DNA of 64,000 nt from positions 1 through 64,000 of the forward strand of contig NZ_NFKF01000009.1 in assembly GCF_002160255.1 (NCBI RefSeq), given 5' to 3'. The notes under the pieces are model-generated. The model worked only from the letters and a program-made list of their open reading frames with translations. It was not told the origin of the DNA and searched no databases. The translations under genes and the position numbers were made by a program. The DNA comes from Olsenella sp. An188. Lineage in GTDB: Bacteria > Actinomycetota > Coriobacteriia > Coriobacteriales > Atopobiaceae. Position 1 is the stretch's first letter; each line of letters starts with the position of its first letter. This document shows positions 1-15,668 of this stretch, in pieces.

Positions 1-162
1 GGCCGCCACGGGGGCAGCGGGGGCGGGCGCCGGCGCCGCCACGGGGGCCGCCGCGCCGCACTCGAGCTCGACGGCAGAGCCGTCGGACTCCTCGACGCGC
101 ACGCGGGTGAGGCCGTGGCTTCTCATGATGTCCGCGATCTGGGAGATCTTCTCAGAGTCCAT
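1..162 (-). CDS. accB: Acetyl-CoA carboxylase biotin carboxyl carrier protein, N-terminal part (cut by window edge)
   Basis: The first 54 codons are present and the frame runs off the left edge. The visible protein begins MDSEKISQIADIMRSHGL and continues into an Ala/Pro-rich linker (residues 37-54), the usual layout of BCCP before its C-terminal biotinyl domain. The biotinylated lysine itself lies outside the window. BCCP carries carboxybiotin between the carboxylase and carboxyltransferase subunits that make malonyl-CoA. The ATG lies one base downstream of the fabF stop, so it is the next gene of the fatty-acid operon. The protein ligase that would charge it, BirA, is encoded nearby on the opposite strand. 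Confidence 0.85.
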   Translation of the reverse strand, partial: MDSEKISQIADIMRSHGLTRVRVEESDGSAVELECGAAAPVAAPAPAPAAPVAA

Positions 163-163
163 G

Positions 164-1411
164 CTAGCTCCTCTCCACGGCGCGCAGCGCCAGCGCGGCG
201 TTGTGGCCGCCAAAGCCGAGGTTCGTGGAGAGAGCCCAGGTGAGCTGGCACTCCACCGCCTCGTTGGGCGTGTAGTCGAGGTCGCACTCCGGGTCGGGGG
301 TGCGGTAGTTGATCGTGGGCGGCACGACGCCGTTCTCGAGCGCCAGGGCGCAGGCCATGGCCTCAACGGCACCCGTGGCGCCGATCATGTGCCCGGTCAT
401 CGACTTGGTGGACGAGATGTGAGCGGCGCGGGCGGCCTCCTCGCCGAGGGCGCGCTTGAAGCCGAGCGTCTCGGAGGCGTCGTTGAGCTTGGTGGAGGTG
501 CCGTGCGCGTTGATGTAGAGGCCCTCCTCCGGCTTGACGCCGCCCTCCTCCACCGCCTGGCGGATGGCGCGCGCGATGCCGCCGGCCTCGGGGTCGGGGC
601 TCGTGATGTGGTGGGCGTCGTCGGTGTTGCCGTAGCCCACGACCTCGGCGTAGATGTGGGCGCCGCGAGCCACGGCGTGCTCCCACTCCTCGAGCACGAG
701 CACGCAGGCGCCCTCGCCCATCACGAAGCCGTTGCGGTCGGCGTCGAAGGGGCGGCAGGCCGTGGCGGGGTCGGGGTTGGTGGTGAGGGCGCGGCAGCTC
801 GTGAAGCCGGCGACGGACTCCGGCATGACGGCGGCCTCGGAGCCGCCGGCCAGGATCGCGTCCGCATAGCCGTGCTTGATGGCGCGGAAGGCCTCGCCCA
901 CGGCGTGGGCCGAGGTGGCGCAGGCGGTGACGACGGGCAGCGTGGGGCCGTAGGCCTTGTGACGGATAGCGATGTTGCCGGACGCCATGTTCGCGATCAT
1001 CATCGTGATCATGAACGGGGAGGCGCGGCGCGGGCCGCGCTCGGCGATGGTGTGGACGTTGTCGGCGAAGGCCTGGATGCCGCCCACGCCCGAGCCCACG
1101 TAGACGCCCAGCCGCTCGTGGTCCACCGCGCCCTCGGCGTCGAGGCCGGAGTCGGCCATGGCCTCGTCGGAGGCCACGAGCGCGTAGAGCACGTAGGGGT
1201 CCTGGTGCGCGGCGTCCTGCCTGCCGAGAAGCGCCACGGCGTCGAAGTCCTTGACCTCGGCGGCCACCTTGACCTTGAAGTTCTCGGTGTCGAAGTGGGT
1301 GATGGGGCCGATGCCGCACTTCCCCGCGACCATGGCCTCCCAGGTCTCCTTGGCGGTGTTGCCGAGCGGCGTCACCGCCCCGATGCCGGTGATTGCTACC
1401 CTGTGTTCCAT
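164..1411 (-). CDS. fabF: Beta-ketoacyl-ACP synthase II
   Basis: This condensing enzyme elongates acyl-ACP with malonyl-ACP in type II fatty-acid synthesis. The 415-residue product has the complete thiolase-fold triad: Cys164 in VVTACATSAHA, His303 in NAHGTSTKLN and His341 in KSMTGHMIGATG. The ATG at 1411 was chosen because a GGGAG Shine-Dalgarno sits five bases upstream and the protein then begins MEHRVAITGIGAVTPLG, the normal FabF start. An in-frame ATG 15 codons upstream would add an unusual tail. It lies between fabG and accB. The 90-base gap to fabG holds a palindrome (1425-1456) that recurs elsewhere in the window. Confidence 0.95.
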   Translation of the reverse strand: MEHRVAITGIGAVTPLGNTAKETWEAMVAGKCGIGPITHFDTENFKVKVAAEVKDFDAVALLGRQDAAHQDPYVLYALVASDEAMADSGLDAEGAVDHERLGVYVGSGVGGIQAFADNVHTIAERGPRRASPFMITMMIANMASGNIAIRHKAYGPTLPVVTACATSAHAVGEAFRAIKHGYADAILAGGSEAAVMPESVAGFTSCRALTTNPDPATACRPFDADRNGFVMGEGACVLVLEEWEHAVARGAHIYAEVVGYGNTDDAHHITSPDPEAGGIARAIRQAVEEGGVKPEEGLYINAHGTSTKLNDASETLGFKRALGEEAARAAHISSTKSMTGHMIGATGAVEAMACALALENGVVPPTINYRTPDPECDLDYTPNEAVECQLTWALSTNLGFGGHNAALALRAVERS

Positions 1412-1424
1412 CTCGTCTCCCAAC

Positions 1425-1456
1425 GATGACGCGAAGGGACGGTCCCCTCGCATCAT
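1425..1456. repeat. Palindromic element, copy 1 (fabG-fabF gap)
   Basis: The left half GATGACGCGAAGGGAC and right half GGTCCCCTCGCATCAT are near reverse complements, differing at about three of 16 positions. Related copies lie at 17227-17259 and 39183-39218. On the transcribed minus strand it would fold just ahead of the fabF ribosome-binding site. It may act as an attenuator or mRNA-stability hairpin inside the operon. No T-run follows. Confidence 0.55.
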
Positions 1457-1501
1457 TTTCTATTGGCCCAAGCGGGGACGACCCCCCTTCGGGCCAGCTG
1501 C

Positions 1502-2272
1502 TTACATCGCCATGCCGCCGTCGACGCGAATGACCTCGCCGGTCACGTACGAGGCGGCTTCGCTCACGAGGAAGCGGGCGACGGCGGCCACCTCGTCTGC
1601 GCTCGCGAGGCGGCCGAGCGGGATCTGCTTCTCGTAGCCCTCGCGAACCCCCTCGGCAAGCACCGCGGTCATGTCCGTCTCGACGAAGCCCGGGGCGATG
1701 GCGTTGACCGTCACGCCGCGCGGCGCGAGCTCGCGCGCCACGGACTTGGTCATGCCGATGAGGCCCGCCTTCGAGGCCGCGTAGTTGGCCTGGCCGGCGT
1801 TGCCCATGAGGCCCACGACCGAGGCCATGTTCACGACGCGGCCGCCGCGCTGGCGCATGAAGCCGCGGGTGAGGGCGCGCGTCATGTGGAAGGCGCCCTT
1901 GAGGTTGACGTCGATGACGCGGGCAAAGTCCTCGTCGCTCATGCGCACGAGCAGGCCGTCGCGCGTGACGCCCGCGTTGTTGACGAGCGCCCACACGGAG
2001 CCGAAGTCGGCGAGAACCGCGTCCACCGTTGCCTTGACGGCCTCGGCGTCCGAGACGTCGCAGCGGTAGGCGCGCGCGGTCGCGCCGGCGGCCTCGCAGG
2101 CGGCGACGGCCTCGGCGGCCGCGGCCTCGTTGCCCGCATAGACGAGCGCGAGGTCAAAGCCGTCGGCGGCGAGCCCCTCGGCGACGGCGCGCCCGATGCC
2201 GCGGGACGCGCCCGTCACGAGGGCCACGCGACGGCTGGCGTCGCGCTCAAGGGTTCCGGTCTTCTCGGCCAT
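1502..2272 (-). CDS. fabG: 3-oxoacyl-ACP reductase
   Basis: This NADPH-dependent short-chain dehydrogenase reduces 3-oxoacyl-ACP to 3-hydroxyacyl-ACP. The 256-residue protein shows the Rossmann motif TGASRGIG (20-27), NNAG (98-101), and the catalytic Ser151, Tyr164 and Lys168 in NYAASKAG. The C-terminal APGFVETDM segment is typical of FabG. Its ATG directly abuts the fabD stop, which indicates translational coupling. The first 14 residues are a short extension before the usual VALVTGAS core. Confidence 0.95.
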   Translation of the reverse strand: MAEKTGTLERDASRRVALVTGASRGIGRAVAEGLAADGFDLALVYAGNEAAAAEAVAACEAAGATARAYRCDVSDAEAVKATVDAVLADFGSVWALVNNAGVTRDGLLVRMSDEDFARVIDVNLKGAFHMTRALTRGFMRQRGGRVVNMASVVGLMGNAGQANYAASKAGLIGMTKSVARELAPRGVTVNAIAPGFVETDMTAVLAEGVREGYEKQIPLGRLASADEVAAVARFLVSEAASYVTGEVIRVDGGMAM

Positions 2273-3211
2273 CTAGTCCTCCTTGGCAGGGTCGAGCGCG
2301 GCGAGAACCGCCTCGAGCTGCTCGACGGTCTCGCACGGCAGCGCCGTGACGTTCTCGAGCGTGCGGGTCACGAGGCCCGTGAGCGTCTTGCCGGGCCCCA
2401 CCTCGACGAAGGTGTCCACGCCCATGGCCGCCATGGCCTCGAGGGTGCGGACCCACTGCACGGGGTTGGCCACCTGGCTGGCGAGAAGCGCCACGCGCGC
2501 CTCCTCGTCGGCCGGGTAGGCCTCGGCGGTGCGGTTGGCGATTACGGGGACGCCCGGCTCGGCCGGCGCGTGCCCGTCCGCGAGGTAGGCGGCCAGGCCG
2601 CGCTCCGCCTCGGCCATGAACGGGCTGTGGAAGGCGCCCGAGACGGCCACCTTCATCGCACGTCCCTTGGCCTCCTTCACGAGCGCGTCGAGCTTCTCGC
2701 ATGCCTCGGCCGTGCCGGCAACGACGGTCTGCAGCGGGCTGTTGTAGTTCACGGGCCAGGCGTCGCCCGCCTCGGCGGCCAGGCGCTCCACGGTGGGGGC
2801 GTCGAGCTTCACCACGGCGCGCATGGCGCCGGGGTTCTTCTCGGCGGCGTCCGCCATGAGCTCGGCGCGGTGGCACACGAGCTCGAAGCCCCGCTCGTCG
2901 CTGTAGGCGCCGGCAAACGTGAGGGCGGCGACCTCGCCCAGCGAGAAGCCCGCCACCACGTCCGGGCGCACGCCGCGGGCCTCGAGGGCGCGGGCGGCGG
3001 CGAGGTCGGCAGCAAAGACGCACGGCTGGGTGTTGATGGTCTGCGCCAGCTCCTCCTTGGTGCCGGAGAGGCACTGCTCGGTGGTGCCGGGGCGCACGGC
3101 GTCGGCCGCCTCGAAGACGGCACGCGCCGCGGGCTCGGACTCGATGAGGTCCGCGCACATGCCGGGGTGCTGGGCACCCTGGCCGGCGAAGAGGAACGCT
3201 ACCTTACCCAT
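2273..3211 (-). CDS. fabD: Malonyl-CoA:ACP transacylase
   Basis: This enzyme moves malonyl groups from CoA to ACP for the FabH and FabF condensations. The 312-residue protein starts MGKVAFLFAGQGAQHPGM. It has the nucleophile Ser90 in GFSLG and the catalytic His195 in SGAFHSPFM. The ATG lies 13 bases inside the end of fabK, so the two genes are translationally coupled. The open frame reaches further upstream, but only this start gives the family N-terminus. Confidence 0.95.
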   Translation of the reverse strand: MGKVAFLFAGQGAQHPGMCADLIESEPAARAVFEAADAVRPGTTEQCLSGTKEELAQTINTQPCVFAADLAAARALEARGVRPDVVAGFSLGEVAALTFAGAYSDERGFELVCHRAELMADAAEKNPGAMRAVVKLDAPTVERLAAEAGDAWPVNYNSPLQTVVAGTAEACEKLDALVKEAKGRAMKVAVSGAFHSPFMAEAERGLAAYLADGHAPAEPGVPVIANRTAEAYPADEEARVALLASQVANPVQWVRTLEAMAAMGVDTFVEVGPGKTLTGLVTRTLENVTALPCETVEQLEAVLAALDPAKED

Positions 3212-4143
3212 TGGTTCGCCCCCGCCAGGACCTTCTCGGCGCCGTTCACGAGGTCGTCCACGATCTCGAGCGCGCTCTGGCGCTCCTTCACCATGCCGGC
3301 GATCTGGCCGCACAGGAACGAGCCGTGCTCGTAGTCGCCCTCCTTGGCCGCCTTGCGCAGCGCGCCCGTGCCGAAGGCGTTGAGCTCGTCGACCGAGGCG
3401 CCCTCGGACTCCATCTTGAAGTAGGCGTTGGAGAACGGGTTCTTGAGGGCGCGCACGGGGTGGCCGGTGGAGCGGCCGGTGGCGCGGGTGGAGATGTCGT
3501 TGGCCTTGAGGACCATGTCCTTGTACTGGTCGGACACGGTGCACTCGTCGGCCACGAGGAAGCGCGTCCCCACCTGGACGCCCACGGCGCCGAGCATGAG
3601 GGCGGCGGCCACGCCGCGCCCGTCGGCGATGCCGCCGGCGGCGATCACGGGGATCTTCACGGCGTCGACGACCTGCGGCACGAGGGCCATCGTGGTGGTC
3701 TCGCCGATGTGGCCGCCGGACTCGGTGCCCTCTGCCACGACGGCGACGGCGCCGGCGCGGGCCACGAGCTTGGCCATCGCGACGGAGGCCACCACGGGGA
3801 TGACCTTGATGCCGGCCGCGTTCCAGGCCTTCATGTACTTCGTGGGGTTGCCGGCGCCCGTCACGACGACGGGCACGTGCTCGTCCACGACGACCTGGGC
3901 CACCTCGTCGGCGAACGGGCTCATGAGCATCACGTTCACGCCGAAGGGCTTGTCGGTCTTCTCGCGCAGCTCGTGAATCTGGTCGCGCAGCCAGTCGGCG
4001 TTGGCGTTCATGGCCGCGATGATGCCCAGGCCGCCAGCCTCGGAGACCGCCGCGGCCAGGGACGCGTCGGCGATCCAGGCCATCCCGCCCTGGAAGACGG
4101 GCTTCTCGATGCCGAGAAGGTCACAGATGGGGGTGCGCAGCAT
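3199..4143 (-). CDS. fabK: Enoyl-ACP reductase II (FMN-dependent)
   Basis: FabK performs the last reduction of each elongation cycle. It is an FMN TIM-barrel enzyme unrelated to FabI. The 314-residue protein begins MLRTPICDLLGIEKPVFQGG and carries the flavin-binding segments GGLGIIAAMNANADW, GTESGGHIGE and VIAAGGIADGRG expected of the nitronate monooxygenase/FabK family. FabK rather than FabI is inferred from its operon place between acpP and fabD, as in streptococci, and it predicts low triclosan sensitivity. Its ATG is two bases downstream of the acpP stop. Confidence 0.93.
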   Translation of the reverse strand: MLRTPICDLLGIEKPVFQGGMAWIADASLAAAVSEAGGLGIIAAMNANADWLRDQIHELREKTDKPFGVNVMLMSPFADEVAQVVVDEHVPVVVTGAGNPTKYMKAWNAAGIKVIPVVASVAMAKLVARAGAVAVVAEGTESGGHIGETTTMALVPQVVDAVKIPVIAAGGIADGRGVAAALMLGAVGVQVGTRFLVADECTVSDQYKDMVLKANDISTRATGRSTGHPVRALKNPFSNAYFKMESEGASVDELNAFGTGALRKAAKEGDYEHGSFLCGQIAGMVKERQSALEIVDDLVNGAEKVLAGANQWVR

Positions 4144-4145
4144 GA

Positions 4146-4382
4146 CTAGTTCTCCAGGAGGGAGTCGACCATCTCGACGAACTCGCCGATGGTGGCGGGG
4201 TTGGACTCGGCGTCGATCTCGATGCCGAACTCGTCCTCGCAGGCCATGACGGCCTCGACGGTGGCGAGGCTGTCGAGGCCGACCTCGGCGAGCGTGGTCT
4301 CGGGGGTCATCTCGACGTCGTCGAGGCCGCCCTGCTCGCGGACGATCGCGCACACGCGCTCAAAGGTGCTCTGGTCTGCCAT
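4146..4382 (-). CDS. acpP: Acyl carrier protein
   Basis: This 78-residue acidic protein carries growing acyl chains on 4'-phosphopantetheine. The prosthetic serine lies in the conserved GLDSLATVEAVM segment, at the start of helix II. The helix after it (EDEFGIEIDAES) is typical. A strong AGGAG ribosome-binding site precedes the ATG. The 76-base gap from fabH contains a hairpin (GCGCCC at 4405-4410 pairing with GGGCGC at 4414-4419). This could stabilise the abundant acpP message, an inference only. Confidence 0.95.
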   Translation of the reverse strand: MADQSTFERVCAIVREQGGLDDVEMTPETTLAEVGLDSLATVEAVMACEDEFGIEIDAESNPATIGEFVEMVDSLLEN

Positions 4383-4458
4383 GGTGGTTCTCCTTCTTTT
4401 CCATGCGCCCGGCGGGCGCTCCAATGGACGGTGGTCGATGGCCGGGGTCGGCTGCCGC

Positions 4459-5418
4459 CTAGCCCCAGTGCAGGAGCATGGCCCCGACGTCGAGGCCCGC
4501 CCCGAATCCAACGAGGGCAACGAGCTGGCCCGCCTCGAGCTCGCCCGCGCGGGCGAGGCGGTCGAGGGCGAGCGGGATGCACGCGCTCGAGATGTTGCCC
4601 GTCTCCGAGAGGGCTCGGGCGACCTTGGCGTCGTCGATGCCGAGGCGCGCCACCCCCGAGGAGAGAATGCGCTCGTTGGCCTGGTGGAACACGAAGTGGT
4701 CGATGTCGTCGATCGCGACGTGGGCCTCCTCGCAGAGGGTGCGCACGGAGTCGACGATCGCGTTGACGCCAAACTTGAAGACGCGGCGCCCCTCCATGGA
4801 GAGGACGCTCGCGGCACGCTCGGTCTCGTCGTAGGGGGACGAGCCGGCGATGCCCGGGACGTGGAGGATCTCCACGGCGGGCTCGGTGGTGAGGCTCGTG
4901 GCAAGCGGGCTCTCGCCGCCCGCGGCCAGGACCGCCGCGGCGGCGCCGTCGCCGAACAGGACGCACGTGGCGCGGTCCTGCCAGTCGACCACGCGGCTCA
5001 TCTTCTCCGCGGCGACCACGAGCACGCGCTCGGCGCGCCCGCGCGCGAACCAGCCGTCAGCGACGTCGAGCGCGAAGACGAAGCCCGCGCAGGCGGCGGA
5101 GACGTCGAAGGCCGGGCACGAGGCGCCGAGGCCCTCGGCGACCGCGCAGGCCTGAGCCGGGATGAGGTGGTCGCCGCTCGTGGTCGAGCAGATGATGAGG
5201 TCGAGCTGGCCGGGCGTCACGCCGGACGCGTCGAGCGCGCGGCGGCACGCCTCGAGGGAGAGGTCGTCGAGGGTCTCCGTGGTGCAGATGCGCCGGCTCG
5301 CGATGCCGGTGCGCGGGAAGATCCACTCGTCGGAGGTGTCCAGAAACTCGGAGAGGTCGTCGTTGGTGACCGAGCGTGCCGGAAGCGCCGACCCCGTGCC
5401 CAGTATGCGGAATCCCAA
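4459..5418 (-). CDS. fabH: Beta-ketoacyl-ACP synthase III
   Basis: FabH starts fatty-acid synthesis by condensing acetyl-CoA or branched acyl-CoA with malonyl-ACP. The 319-residue protein has the active Cys110 in SAACAGF, the His of FHQANERIL and the Asn of ETGNISSA. The start is a TTG: the reading MGFRILGTGSALP matches the FabH N-terminus and GGAAGG lies upstream, and there is no ATG nearby. It is the first gene of the operon. The putative promoter region with a 16-base dyad (5441-5456) lies directly upstream. Confidence 0.93.
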   Translation of the reverse strand: MGFRILGTGSALPARSVTNDDLSEFLDTSDEWIFPRTGIASRRICTTETLDDLSLEACRRALDASGVTPGQLDLIICSTTSGDHLIPAQACAVAEGLGASCPAFDVSAACAGFVFALDVADGWFARGRAERVLVVAAEKMSRVVDWQDRATCVLFGDGAAAAVLAAGGESPLATSLTTEPAVEILHVPGIAGSSPYDETERAASVLSMEGRRVFKFGVNAIVDSVRTLCEEAHVAIDDIDHFVFHQANERILSSGVARLGIDDAKVARALSETGNISSACIPLALDRLARAGELEAGQLVALVGFGAGLDVGAMLLHWG

Positions 5419-5440
5419 CCTGCCCGCCTTCCGTCGTGGT

Positions 5441-5456
5441 TGTTAACGAGTCAACA
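5441..5456 (-). promoter_or_regulatory. Imperfect dyad ahead of fabH (candidate operator)
   Basis: TGTTAACGAGTCAACA reads as seven-base arms (TGTTAAC and GTCAACA, six of seven matching) around two bases. It lies 23-38 bases upstream of the fabH TTG and beside a minus-strand TTGACT. FASII operons of low-GC relatives are controlled by FabT or FapR at this place, but this sequence does not match those consensus sites. An operator role is therefore a guess. Confidence 0.3.
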
Positions 5457-5598
5457 TCTCTTAGGTAGGCTAGTCAATGTGCGCGCGCTGAAGGCGTTCT
5501 TTCTTCAGCTTCTCCATTTTGCCACGATGTCTCCACATGGGGAATGCTCTCTGTGGCCCATACGGTGGGCGGCGCATCGGCGGGGCGCACGGCACGCC

Positions 5599-5832
5599 GC
5601 TTAAAGATCCGGGGTTATGGCAGCATGCGTTGCGACGACGCTTAAAGATCCGGGGTTGTGGCAGCCCCGTCCCCTCCCCGTGACGACCTGGCGATAAGAA
5701 CGCCCAGGTAGTGGCCACTCCCCGAGGTTCTTCTCGCCGCATGGGGGCGCTCTGGGAGCGCCCGCCCTGCCACAACCCCGGATTTCTAAGCAACTTGGAA
5801 CGGCCGATTGCCATAACCCCGGATTGTTAAGC
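5599..5832. repeat. 41-base-period repeat array 1 (four units, facing blocks)
   Basis: Most of the 490-base fabH-birA gap is this array. Units start GCTTAAAGATCC and end GGGGTTRTGGCAG. They lie forward at 5599-5623 and 5640-5664, and reverse-complemented at 5767-5791 and 5808-5832. The step within each pair is exactly 41 bases. The 102 bases between the pairs hold GGTTCTTCTCGCC (5726-5738) and a perfect eight-base hairpin (5745-5752 with 5756-5763). Here the forward units read TTAAAGAT where the other arrays read TTAACAAT. No gene is seen. Confidence 0.85.
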
Positions 5833-5908
5833 AACAGGCGGGGCTTCACCGGCGCGCATGCCGCACAACCTCCCTAGAATGGACCAATATCGCCACGAGA
5901 GGAGGGCT

Positions 5909-6658
5909 ATGCGGCATCTGCCCATCAAGACGCTCGACGAGGTCGACTCCACCAACGACGTTGCGCTCGCCGCCGGTCGCGACGGCGCGCCGCACGGGTG
6001 GGCCGTCGCGGCGCGGCGCCAGACAGCCGGGCGCGGGCGGCGCGGCCACGTCTGGGAGTCGCCGGAGGGAAACCTCTACCTCTCGGTTCTGCTGCGCCCC
6101 CAGGTGGCGCCGACGCGCCTCCCGGGGCTCGCCGCAGCCTGCGGACTCGGCGTGCTCGACGGCCTGAAGGCGCTCGGCGTTGCAAACGAGGCCCAGCTCA
6201 AGTGGCCCAACGACCTGCTCGCGCGCGGGCGCAAGCTCGCGGGGATCCTCGTGGAGGTCGGACGCGACGGGCGGGGCGGGGCCTTCGCCGTCTGCGGGGT
6301 CGGCGTCAACGTCGGGGGCGCCCCGCGCGACCTGGGAGCGATCGCGCTTGCCGAGCTGGCCGCCGGGGCCGCGCCTTCCTTCACGTCCCTTGCGGAGGCG
6401 CTGCGCGGCGGCGTGGTCGCGCGCGTGGGGTCCTGGGCCTCCTCGGGCGGTGACCGCCCGCTCGACGGAGTCCGCGAGGCCTACCTGGAGCGGCTCGCCT
6501 GGCGGGGCGAGGAGGTCGTGGCCCGGTCGCCGGACGGCTCCGAGCTCGCGCGCGGCACACTCGAGACCGTGGACGCCTGGGGCCGCGCGGTTCTTCTCGC
6601 CCCGGACGGGATCCGGGTGCCCGTCTCGGCCGAGCAGGCCTCCCTGCGCCCCGCGTGA
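5909..6658 (+). CDS. birA: Biotin--[acetyl-CoA-carboxylase] ligase, monofunctional
   Basis: BirA adenylates biotin and transfers it to the lysine of AccB. The 249-residue protein has the biotin/AMP loop GRGRRGHVWESPEGN (about residues 37-51), the KWPNDLL motif, and a short C-terminal SH3-like domain ending in VPVSAEQASLRP. It lacks the N-terminal helix-turn-helix of the E. coli repressor form, so it should not regulate biotin genes directly. An AGGAGG ribosome-binding site six bases ahead sets the ATG at 5909. It diverges from the FASII operon encoding its substrate. The stretch VLLAP near the end is encoded by a copy of the GGTTCTTCTCGCC word (6589-6601). Confidence 0.93.
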   Translation: MRHLPIKTLDEVDSTNDVALAAGRDGAPHGWAVAARRQTAGRGRRGHVWESPEGNLYLSVLLRPQVAPTRLPGLAAACGLGVLDGLKALGVANEAQLKWPNDLLARGRKLAGILVEVGRDGRGGAFAVCGVGVNVGGAPRDLGAIALAELAAGAAPSFTSLAEALRGGVVARVGSWASSGGDRPLDGVREAYLERLAWRGEEVVARSPDGSELARGTLETVDAWGRAVLLAPDGIRVPVSAEQASLRPA

Positions 6659-6691
6659 CAGTTAGGGCAGGGCAAGCCACCCCAACTGCGA

Positions 6692-6723
6692 CGGGCGCCG
6701 ACCCCCGAGGGAGCCGGCGCCCG
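6692..6723. terminator. Hairpin between convergent birA and rpoC
   Basis: CGGGCGCCG (6692-6700) pairs perfectly with CGGCGCCCG (6715-6723). It lies between the birA stop and the rpoC stop. It has no T-run on either strand, so it could be a bidirectional barrier or a processing signal rather than a classical intrinsic terminator. Confidence 0.5.
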
Positions 6724-6747
6724 GTCAAGCGCTTCTAGCGAGAAGGG

Positions 6748-11172
<4,425 letters not shown>

Positions 11173-11177
11173 AGTCG

Positions 11178-14696
<3,519 letters not shown>

Positions 14697-14748
14697 CAGG
14701 CTTTTCCTCCTTCAAAAGGGTGGAAGGCGGCAATTGTCGCAACGTAAT

Positions 14749-14777
14749 AATCTACCGAAACCCCCATCACCGGTCAA
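14749..14777 (-). promoter_or_regulatory. Probable promoter of rpoBC
   Basis: On the minus strand TTGACC (14772-14777) and TAGATT (14749-14754) are separated by exactly 17 bases, close to the sigma-A consensus. Transcription would start near 14742, leaving a leader of about 45 bases with AAGGAGG before the rpoB GTG. Confidence 0.65.
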
Positions 14778-14848
14778 TGAAAAGTCTTGACTTGCACCCC
14801 GTTTTCGGGTAAATACGCCACTCCAACTCTGCTACCTGCGCAAACGCC

Positions 14849-15098
14849 GGCGAGAAGAACCTCAGATTATGTAGGTTCGGTGTGGTGCGTCCCGCCGCTC
14901 ACGGCCGTGCGTGCCCCCGGTCGTCGTGCTGCGGCCGCACTCAACGCCCGCACCCAACAGGTGCGTGCTCCGGCGCGTGACGAGGCCGCACTCCGCGGCA
15001 GGGCGCGAGAGGGTGCCCGCACCCAGGTTCTTCTCGCCCCCTGCGCGACCGCACCTCTCAAGTGCGGGCCTCAAGTGCGTGCGCCGGCGAGAAGAACC
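14849..15098. repeat. GTGCGGG/CCCGCAC block bounded by GGCGAGAAGAACC words
   Basis: This takes up most of the 495-base rplL-rpoB gap. CCCGCAC occurs at 14947-14953 and 15016-15022, and the inverse GTGCGGG at 15062-15068, with many looser GTGCG or CGCAC neighbours. Three GGCGAGAAGAACC words mark it: one at each edge (14849-14861 and 15086-15098) and one inverted in the middle (15026-15038). It is a diverged relative of the blocks at 29461-29680 and 31051-31290. For example GCCCGCACCCAACAGGTGCG here matches GCCCGCACCCACCAGGTGCG there. No coding sequence is supported. Confidence 0.7.
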
Positions 15099-15120
15099 TC
15101 CCCTCGGTCCTCCCCGCCAA

Positions 15121-15154
15121 CAGAAAAAGGGGTCGGACCCGAAGGTCCGACCCC
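15121..15154 (-). terminator. Intrinsic terminator after rplL
   Basis: GGGGTCGGACC (15129-15139) and GGTCCGACCCC (15144-15154) form a perfect 11-base stem with a CGAA loop. On the minus strand it is followed by CCTTTTT-type sequence, a good T-run, 38 bases past the rplL stop. It should end most rplJL transcripts before rpoB. Confidence 0.85.
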
Positions 15155-15191
15155 CGAAGGTGCGCTGTGCGCGTGACCCTGGTAAGCGAAC

Positions 15192-15572
15192 TTACTTGAG
15201 GGTGACGGTGGCGCCGGCCTCCTCGAGCTGCTTCTTGGCGGCCTCGGCGTCCTCCTTCTTGGCGCCCTCGAGGACGGCCTTGGGGGCACCCTCGACGACC
15301 TCCTTGGCCTCCTTGAGGCCAAGGCTGGTCAGAGCGCGGACGACCTTGATGACGGCGATCTTGTTGTCGCCGAAGCCCTCGAGCACGACGTCGAAGTTGG
15401 TCTTCTCCTCCTCCTCGGCGGCAGCGGCGGCCGGAGCGGCGGCCACGGCGGCAACGGGGGCGGCGGCGGACACGCCGAAGGTGTCCTCGATAGCCTTCAC
15501 GAGCTCGGAGGCCTCAAGAAGGGTCATCTCCTTGAGGGCGTCAATGATCTCCTCGGTGGTAAGCTTGGCCAT
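15192..15572 (-). CDS. rplL: Ribosomal protein L7/L12
   Basis: This 126-residue stalk protein recruits translation factors. It has the N-terminal dimerisation part ([20 protein letters not shown]), an Ala/Glu-rich hinge (about 36-58) and the conserved C-terminal domain containing [20 protein letters not shown]. The ATG at 15572 has AAAGGA upstream. It is cotranscribed with rplJ. A strong terminator follows. Confidence 0.97.
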   Translation of the reverse strand: MAKLTTEEIIDALKEMTLLEASELVKAIEDTFGVSAAAPVAAVAAAPAAAAAEEEEKTNFDVVLEGFGDNKIAVIKVVRALTSLGLKEAKEVVEGAPKAVLEGAKKEDAEAAKKQLEEAGATVTLK

Positions 15573-15668
15573 TTTAGTTTCCTTTCGGTCCCGTGCGGCG
15601 AGCACGGATTGCTTGTCTTCGTTCGGGGCGCGTGCCCCGGGGTGCGCGGACGGTGCCGCGCGTGGCTG

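Noticed and set aside
5470-5849. Small minus-strand genes in the fabH-birA gap
   Set aside because: Their products include the translated 41-base units (NNPGLW, IRGCG) repeated as in the other arrays. There is no ribosome-binding site.
14787-15176. Short open frames inside the GTGCGGG blocks (also 29356-29901 and 30861-31241)
   Set aside because: They are made of repeat DNA, have Arg/Ala/Pro-rich low-complexity products, and no start signals.
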